DNA of 19,389 nucleotides from Gemmatimonadota bacterium (GTDB lineage: Bacteria; Gemmatimonadota; Gemmatimonadetes; Gemmatimonadales; GWC2-71-9). Positions 14,385-19,389 of this stretch are shown here, one piece after another; positions within the stretch are counted from its first letter, which is position 1, and the number at the start of each line of letters is the position of its first letter. The notes below the pieces were generated by a model that saw nothing but the letters and a program-made list of their open reading frames with translations, did not search any database and was not told the origin of the DNA. The position numbers and the translations under genes are program-made. Where the stretch lies: assembly GCA_016704275.1 (NCBI GenBank), contig JADJAK010000012.1, positions 1 through 19,389 of the forward strand, in the 5' to 3' direction.

Positions 14385-15420
14385 TACTCCCGCCGCGCGC
14401 GGATTCGTGATGCCGGCCGAGTGGGCGCCGCACCGGGGCACCTGGCTGTCGTGGCCGCACCGTGAGTCGAGCTGGCCGGGGAACTTCTTCCCGGTGCCGT
14501 TCGTCATCGCCGAGATGATCCGCCACCTCGCCCCCGGCGAGGAGGTGCACGTCAACGTCGCCGACGCCGCGATGGAGGCGGAGGCGCGCGCGGTGCTCGC
14601 GGAAGCGAAGGTGGCCACGGCCAACGTCTTCTTCCATCACTTCCCGACCAACGACGCCTGGTGCCGCGACCACGGCCCGATCTTCGTGCAGCGCGACGTT
14701 GATGGCGCGCGCGAGCAGCTGATCCTCGACTGGGGCTACAACGCGTGGGGCGGCAAGTATCCGCCCTACGATCTCGACAACGAGATCCCGCGGCTCGTTG
14801 CCGAGGAGTACGGCATCGCGCGGCTGTCACCGGGGATGATCCTCGAGGGCGGCAGCATCGAGGTGAACGGCGAGGGCGTGCTGCTCACCACCGAGGCGTG
14901 CCTCCTCAATCCGAATCGCAACCCGGAGCTCTCCAAGGCCGAGATCGAGCAGTCGCTCAAGGACCATCTCGGCGTGCAGAAGATCCTCTGGCTCGGCGAG
15001 GGGATTGTCGGCGACGACACCGATGGGCACATCGACGACATCACCCGCTTCGTCGATCCGCACACGATCGTCACGGTGCTCGAGGACGACCCGTCGGACG
15101 AGAACTACGCGCTGTTGCTTGCGAACCTGATGCGTCTCGAGGCGATGACCGACGTCCACGGCGAGCCGTTCCGGATCGTCACGCTCCCGACGCCGCGCCC
15201 GGTGGTCTACGAGGAACAGCGCCTCCCGGCCTCCTATGCCAATTTCTACATCGGCAACGAGGTGGTCCTCCTCCCCGGCTACGACGCCGAGCGGGACGAG
15301 ATCGCCCGCGCCACGCTGCAGGCGCTCTTCCCGACCCGCACGGTGGTGGTGATCGACTGCACGGCGCTGATCTGGGGATTGGGGGCGTTTCATTGCCTGA
15401 CGCAGCAGTGGCCTGAGTAG
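14377..15420 (+). CDS. aguA: Agmatine deiminase (AguA)
   Basis: 347-residue guanidino-group-modifying enzyme. Conserved motifs: WCRDHGP (95-101), LEGGSIEVNGEG followed by TTEACLLNPNRNP (about 157-183), DDTDGHIDDITRFV (213-226) and the catalytic Cys340 in GAFHCLTQQWP. It converts agmatine to N-carbamoylputrescine and ammonia, feeding AguB encoded just upstream. The likely start is TTG at 14377, inside the end of aguB (8-base overlap); ATG at 14410 (MPAEWAPHRG) is an alternative that also keeps the conserved region. The loop before the catalytic Cys reads GLGAFHC, where the family usually has GGGNIHC; the Cys and His are kept, so activity is expected. Confidence 0.95.
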   Translation: MTDTPAARGFVMPAEWAPHRGTWLSWPHRESSWPGNFFPVPFVIAEMIRHLAPGEEVHVNVADAAMEAEARAVLAEAKVATANVFFHHFPTNDAWCRDHGPIFVQRDVDGAREQLILDWGYNAWGGKYPPYDLDNEIPRLVAEEYGIARLSPGMILEGGSIEVNGEGVLLTTEACLLNPNRNPELSKAEIEQSLKDHLGVQKILWLGEGIVGDDTDGHIDDITRFVDPHTIVTVLEDDPSDENYALLLANLMRLEAMTDVHGEPFRIVTLPTPRPVVYEEQRLPASYANFYIGNEVVLLPGYDAERDEIARATLQALFPTRTVVVIDCTALIWGLGAFHCLTQQWPE

Positions 15421-15423
15421 CCG

Positions 15424-15465
15424 ATGATCGACCATCGATGATCGATCATCGATCATCGATCATCG
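15424..15465. repeat. Six tandem copies of a 7-bp unit (ATSATCG type)
   Basis: Consecutive units ATGATCG, ACCATCG, ATGATCG and three ATCATCG directly follow the aguA stop. The array contains the palindrome GATGATCGATCATC, so its RNA can fold into a hairpin and might serve as the 3' end of the agu operon. The identical last three units suggest recent slippage. Confidence 0.85.
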
Positions 15466-15643
15466 TACCCGGCGTTCCCCGGTTGCAACCATCTGGGCTC
15501 CCCGCCCCGTCTCAGTTTTGTGATCGCCACCATGACGCTTTCGACCCCCTTGGCTGGTTCGCCGGCCCTCGACATCGAAGTCTCCCTCGCCAAGGCGGCG
15601 GCGGGGGCGACGAGGGGCGTTCGAGCGGCTGTACCGCCGGCAT

Positions 15644-16087
15644 GTGGCCAAGATCCACACGCTGGTGCGCCGGATGGCCGGGGACGACCTGGCCGATGAC
15701 CTGACCCAGGACGTCTTTATCCGGGCGTGGCAGAAGCTGCCGACCTTTCGGGCCGAGAGCGCTTTCTCGACCTGGCTGCATCGTCTGGCAGTGAACGTGG
15801 TGCTTTCGCGGCACCGCAGTGGGCAGAGCGAGCGGAAGTGGATCCAGGATGACGAGCTTGCCCTCGGGCAGGCCGCAGGCCACTCGCCCCACCCGGCGGT
15901 CGCAATGGACCTCGAGTCGGCGATCGGTCGACTCCCCGATGGCTCACGCCAGGTGTTCATCCTCCACGACGTGGAAGGATGGACGCACGAAGAAATCGCC
16001 GACCGGCTCGGGCTGGTGGTCGGCACGTCGAAGTCGCAGTTGTCGCGCGCGCGCGCCGCGCTTCGGAGGATGCTCGATGGTCACTAA
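15644..16087 (+). CDS. ECF-type RNA polymerase sigma factor (N-terminus displaced by two indels)
   Basis: The readable frame gives 147 residues with sigma region 2 (DDLADDLTQDVFIRAWQKL, AFSTWLHRLAVNVVLSRHR) and region 4 (IGRLPDGSRQVFILHDVEGW, HEEIADRLGLVVGTSKSQLS, RARAALRRML). The gene should really start at ATG 15532 (MTLSTPLAGSPALDIEVSLA): adding one G to the run at 15603-15607 and one to 15614-15617 yields a continuous GDEGAFERLYRRHVAKIHTL, the usual start of region 2. Complete length would be about 185 residues. It directs RNA polymerase to a stress or envelope regulon and overlaps by 11 bases a gene for a membrane protein that is probably its anti-sigma factor. Confidence 0.9.
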   Translation: MAKIHTLVRRMAGDDLADDLTQDVFIRAWQKLPTFRAESAFSTWLHRLAVNVVLSRHRSGQSERKWIQDDELALGQAAGHSPHPAVAMDLESAIGRLPDGSRQVFILHDVEGWTHEEIADRLGLVVGTSKSQLSRARAALRRMLDGH

Positions 16088-16637
16088 CGACGACGACCCG
16101 CTCGATCCGCGCCTGATGGAGGCGATCGCGACGCTGCGCGACACGCCGCCCGTCGAGGATCTCTGGCCCGAGATCGCGCCGCAGCTGACGCCGCGCCATC
16201 CGGCCGGGACGATGCTGCTCCGTTGGCCCACCGCGATCGCCGCCGGTCTGGTGATCGCGGCGAGCTCGGTCGGCGGGACGTTGTTCCTGCTCCGCTCGGG
16301 CACAGAGGTGCCGCCCGCGGCCACATCCGCGCAGGCGGCATTGGTCACGCCCGCCGGTAATCTGGCCGACGCGCACACGCCCGCCGATCAGGCGCTGCAG
16401 CAGGCGATCGGGCAGCTGGAGGCGCGGCTGGCCAGCACCGCCACGACGCTCGACCCCAAGACGCGCGAGGGGATCCGTGCCTCGCTTGCCGCACTCGACC
16501 AGGTGATCGCCGATGCCGCCACGCTGCAGCGCGCGACCCCCGACGACCCGCGCAGCGCGCATTACCTGACGTCCGCGCTCCAGAAGAAGCTTGACGTGTT
16601 GCGCACCGTGACGCGTCGCACGGCCATCCGGACCTGA
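16077..16637 (+). CDS. Putative membrane anti-sigma factor
   Basis: 186 residues. An acidic cytoplasmic N-terminus (MVTNDDDPLDPRLMEAIATL, PPVEDLWPEIAPQL) precedes one transmembrane helix at about 51-73 (TAIAAGLVIAASSVGGTLFL) and a periplasmic helical part (ADQALQQAIGQLEARLAS, LDVLRTVTRRTAIRT). It lacks the HxxxCxxC zinc motif of ZAS anti-sigma factors. The role rests on its 11-base overlap with the sigma gene and the one-helix topology. Similar short membrane proteins follow ECF genes in related genomes and precede DUF4097 genes, as here. Confidence 0.75.
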   Translation: MVTNDDDPLDPRLMEAIATLRDTPPVEDLWPEIAPQLTPRHPAGTMLLRWPTAIAAGLVIAASSVGGTLFLLRSGTEVPPAATSAQAALVTPAGNLADAHTPADQALQQAIGQLEARLASTATTLDPKTREGIRASLAALDQVIADAATLQRATPDDPRSAHYLTSALQKKLDVLRTVTRRTAIRT

Positions 16638-16658
16638 TCGGGTCCCGAGGAGATCGCC

Positions 16659-17594
16659 ATGTTCGCCACCCTGCTCTTCGCCACCACCGCCGTCGCCGGC
16701 CTGACCGCGCCGGACACCGCCGTTCGGCTCGGCAGTGGCGCCTCGATCGAAATCAACGCCCCGACGTGTGGCGTGACGGTGCGGGTCGGCACCGACGAGC
16801 GACTCAACGTCACCGGCGGTAGCATCGAGTCCGACCGGAACAACGCCGAAGTGAACTGTGACGTGACGACGCCACTGCGGGGCCGGGATGGCGGCCTGTC
16901 CGGCATGCTCACCATCACCGTGCCGCCGTCGAGTCGGGTGGAGATCACCTGCCTCTCGGGGGGCGTAACCGTGACTGGCGCGACCGACCGCCTCGACGTC
17001 ACCACGATGAACGGCTCGATCCGGCTGGTCAATGGCAGCGGGCGTACCTCGCTCGAGACCGTGGCGGGCAACGTGCATGTGGCCGACTTCAAGGGCGCAT
17101 CGCTTTCGATCACCGCCGTGGCCGGCGTGGTCTCGCTGGAGAACGTGGACGTGGCGGGGAAGCTGGACGCGGAGAGCATCAATGCGGGGGTGCGGATGCG
17201 CGGTGTGCGCGCGGCGTCGGTGACCGCCTCGTCGGTCAATTCGACGGTGGACTTCGTTGGCAGCCTCGACCCCGACGGGAACTACTCCTTCGAGAGCCAC
17301 AATGGCGGCATCACGCTGACGTTGCCAACCAGCACCAGTGCCAGGTTGCGCGTGTCGACGGTGATGGGCAACTTCGAGACCGAGTTGAAGGGGGCGATGT
17401 CCTCCGGCTCGCGCCAGGCCCCGATGGCCCCGCCCGCCACGCCGCGTCCGGGCAAGGGCCGCACCGCACCGCCCGCAACGCCGGTGCCGGGCTTCATGGA
17501 GGAAACGGACTTCACCATCACCTACGGCAAGGGCGAGGCGCGCGTGAGCGTCGAATCGTTCAACGGCCCGATCCGCATCAAGGCGGCGAAGTGA
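16659..17594 (+). CDS. Exported DUF4097-type beta-helix protein
   Basis: 311 residues, ATG six bases after GAGGAG. After a short signal peptide (MFATLLFATTAVAG) the protein is built of short repeated strands characteristic of DUF4097: GGVTVTGATDRLDVTTMNGS, SLETVAGNVHVADFKGA, VDVAGKLDAESINAGVRMRG, ASSVNSTVDFVGS, ESHNGGITLTLP. A Pro/Gly-rich linker (about 248-278) precedes the ending ESFNGPIRIKAAK. It is third in the sigma/anti-sigma operon, 21 bases after the previous stop, so it is either a target or an envelope sensor of that system. Its stop is only three bases from the convergent amidase stop. Confidence 0.85.
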   Translation: MFATLLFATTAVAGLTAPDTAVRLGSGASIEINAPTCGVTVRVGTDERLNVTGGSIESDRNNAEVNCDVTTPLRGRDGGLSGMLTITVPPSSRVEITCLSGGVTVTGATDRLDVTTMNGSIRLVNGSGRTSLETVAGNVHVADFKGASLSITAVAGVVSLENVDVAGKLDAESINAGVRMRGVRAASVTASSVNSTVDFVGSLDPDGNYSFESHNGGITLTLPTSTSARLRVSTVMGNFETELKGAMSSGSRQAPMAPPATPRPGKGRTAPPATPVPGFMEETDFTITYGKGEARVSVESFNGPIRIKAAK

Positions 17595-17597
17595 CCC

Positions 17598-19262
17598 TCA
17601 GCTGAACTTGGGCGGGCGACGCAGGTGGATGTCGCTCGCCTGCTGCCACACCGCCGCCAACCGCAACGCCAGGTCCTCCCGCCACAACGCCGCCACGAAG
17701 GTGATTGCCCGCGGCGCCCCCTGCTCCGAAAAGCCGCTCGGCACCACCACCGTCGGATGGCCGCTCAAGTTGGTCGCCGTCAGCACGGACCCAGCATTCG
17801 TCGGTGCGATGATCACGTCGACCGTCGCGTAGAGCGTGGCGAGCTGCTGCATGAGCAGCGTTCGCGCACGATTGGCCTGGACGTACTGCACCGCCGAGAC
17901 CATGTGCGCCGAGCGGAAACTGTTCGGCCAGGCGCCCCGATTCTGCGGCGCCATCTGGTCATCGCGATTGCTGCGCGTGAGCTCCTCGAACGCCGCGGCC
18001 GCCTCGACGGTGAGGATGGTGCGCATCGCATCGGTCGGCAGGGTCTCGGGCCAACTGATCGGTGTGAGCGTCGCACCAGCCTTGATCAATGCGTCGAGCA
18101 CGGGACGCTGCGCCGCATAGGCCGCCCGCTGCGCAGCCGAGGCCTCGGCTGCCGGCTCGGCGAGCGAGGGATGCACGCCGATGCGCACGTTGGTGAGCGG
18201 CCGATCGGGCTCGTAGCGGAACGGCATCGTCCGTGTCGACGGGTCACGCGGGTCGGCGCCGTGGACCGCGTCGAAGACCAGCGCCAGGTCACCCGCATGG
18301 CGGGCGATCGGCCCGACCTTGTCCATCGTCCACGAGAGCGCCATCGCCCCGTGCCGCGAGATCCGGCCGAAGGTCGGGCGCAGCCCGCTCACGCCGCAGC
18401 GCGTGCAGGGGGAGACGATCGAGCCGAGCGTCTCGGTACCAATCGCGAACGGGACGAGTCCGGCCGAGACACTGCTCGCGGAGCCTGCCGATGATCCACT
18501 CGATCCCTGCTCGGTGTTCCACGGATTCCGCGTCATCCCACCGAACCAGACATCGCCCTGAGCGAATTCACCCAGCGACGTCTTCGCGACGAGCACTGCA
18601 CCGGCCTTGTCGAGCCGCTCCACGACCGCGGCCGTCTCCTCGAACCGCTGCTCCTTGAAGAGTGGTGAGCCCCAGGTGGTCGGATAGCCCGGCACCGCGA
18701 AGAGGTCCTTCGCGGCGTATGGCACGCCATGCAGCGGCCCGCGGAAGCTCCCGCGCTTTGCCTCGGCGTCGAGCACATCGGCCTGTGCGCGCGCTCGCTC
18801 CGGCGTGAGCGTGATGACGCGGAGGATCGGGTCGAACTGCGCATAGCGCGCGAGCGCGCGTTCGACCAGTTGCCGCGACGTCACGTGGCCGGCGCGGATG
18901 AGGCGGCCGAGTTGTTCCGCCGAGGCGAAGGCCCAATCGGCATCAGTGGTCGGCAGCACCAGCGGATTGGGGCGTCGGAGCGGCACCCGCGCGGTGATCG
19001 GTTGGCCCACGGCGGTGGCTCCAGCGGGGAGCGGGTCGAAGTGGAGCGCCGGCACGACCGGGTTCGGCAGCGGGACATTCCGCAGCTTGGCGAGGGACGT
19101 GAGCGTACCGTCCACCGTGGTGAGCATCATCTCGCGCTCGGCATCGGTGAAGCTGATCCCCAGCACCGCCTCCGCGGCGGCGAGCTGCTCCTTGGTCAGC
19201 GCGCGGAGCGCCAGGACAGCGCTTCGGCAGGCGTCGCAGCCGGCGGGACGGCGTCGGCCCAC
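17598..19262 (-). CDS. Amidase signature family hydrolase, Tat-exported (N-terminus displaced by one indel)
   Basis: The readable frame gives 554 residues with the amidase-signature triad: Lys185 in GVPYAAKDLF, cis-Ser258 in QGSSGSSAGSASS, and nucleophile Ser281 in GTETLGSIVSPCTRCG, followed by GLRPTFGRISRHGAM. Upstream of 19262 the frame is wrong: ATG 19341, eight bases after AGGAG, begins MSQHFDRRTFLGLATAAGLP, a twin-arginine (RRTFLG) signal, then LADRLWADAVPPAATPAEAL, and runs out of frame near 19220-19235. One base change joins it to LRALTKEQLAAAEAVLGISF. The true gene is therefore about 17598-19341 (about 580 residues) and the enzyme is exported folded. The family hydrolyses amides; the substrate cannot be told. 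The usual TGGS is LGS here. Confidence 0.88.
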   Translation of the reverse strand: MGRRRPAGCDACRSAVLALRALTKEQLAAAEAVLGISFTDAEREMMLTTVDGTLTSLAKLRNVPLPNPVVPALHFDPLPAGATAVGQPITARVPLRRPNPLVLPTTDADWAFASAEQLGRLIRAGHVTSRQLVERALARYAQFDPILRVITLTPERARAQADVLDAEAKRGSFRGPLHGVPYAAKDLFAVPGYPTTWGSPLFKEQRFEETAAVVERLDKAGAVLVAKTSLGEFAQGDVWFGGMTRNPWNTEQGSSGSSAGSASSVSAGLVPFAIGTETLGSIVSPCTRCGVSGLRPTFGRISRHGAMALSWTMDKVGPIARHAGDLALVFDAVHGADPRDPSTRTMPFRYEPDRPLTNVRIGVHPSLAEPAAEASAAQRAAYAAQRPVLDALIKAGATLTPISWPETLPTDAMRTILTVEAAAAFEELTRSNRDDQMAPQNRGAWPNSFRSAHMVSAVQYVQANRARTLLMQQLATLYATVDVIIAPTNAGSVLTATNLSGHPTVVVPSGFSEQGAPRAITFVAALWREDLALRLAAVWQQASDIHLRRPPKFS

Positions 19263-19389
19263 AACCGGTCGGCCAGGGCGATCGGGAGCCCGGCCGCGGT
19301 GGCGAGGCCGAGGAAAGTGCGGCGGTCGAAGTGCTGGGACATGGCTGGCTCCTGGGGTGGCAACCCTGCGGGGGGCTCCGGCGTCAGAG

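Noticed and set aside
13479..14624. 381-residue minus-strand frame opposite aguB
   Set aside because: It is antisense to a well-conserved enzyme and has no recognisable motif.
15424..15465. Possible CRISPR array
   Set aside because: Repeats are 7 bp and directly adjoining with no spacers, and there are no cas genes.
15957..17300. 447-residue minus-strand frame opposite the sigma operon
   Set aside because: Its sequence is rich in R, G and H without domains, and it lies antisense to three convincing genes. It is a typical GC-rich shadow.
19342..19389. Possible further gene at the right edge
   Set aside because: Only 48 bases remain, holding the AGGAG of the amidase gene and otherwise no readable coding signal.

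Overview
The window looks like a chromosomal piece of a high-GC, Gram-negative soil-type bacterium, most probably a member of Gemmatimonadota. This is inferred from the gene content: several secreted six-bladed beta-propeller proteins, an LVIVD-repeat protein next to a DUF305 protein, a sigma factor/anti-sigma/DUF4097 trio, a Tat-type amidase, and an aguB-aguA pair. No rRNA, tRNA, CRISPR array, transposase or phage gene is visible.

Left part (1-5.4 kb): two secreted beta-propeller genes on the minus strand (one cut by the left edge and broken, one intact), then a badly frameshifted outer-membrane barrel gene, then a divergent promoter region. A plus-strand operon follows: a membrane-anchored DsbA-like thiol oxidoreductase (frameshifted), a small secreted six-cysteine protein, and a beta-propeller (frameshifted) whose GTG start overlaps the stop of the small gene.

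Middle part (5.3-9.3 kb, minus strand): a second small secreted cysteine protein (four Cys), again overlapping a beta-propeller lipoprotein gene. After a C-rich hairpin comes a cassette of a small CPPxC-tailed protein, a seven-helix membrane protein, a NarX/LiaS-type histidine kinase and a LuxR-type response regulator (frameshifted), the last three with overlapping ends. The repeated layout 'small secreted Cys protein + propeller', once with its own disulfide oxidase and once beside a possible sensing cassette, is the best candidate here for an undescribed export or signalling system.

Right part (9.5-19.4 kb) is more ordinary: a structured 3' region, an LVIVD protein with a DUF305 metal-binding-type protein, an interspersed palindromic repeat, an outer-membrane protein, the putrescine genes aguB and aguA, a 7-bp tandem repeat, a sigma factor with a membrane anti-sigma candidate and a DUF4097 protein, and a convergent amidase with a Tat signal.

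A strong caution: at least eight genes carry frameshifts, several exactly at homopolymer runs where one added base restores the conserved protein. This fits uncorrected sequencing indels better than true gene decay, so the 'pseudogene' labels below mean 'broken in this sequence'.
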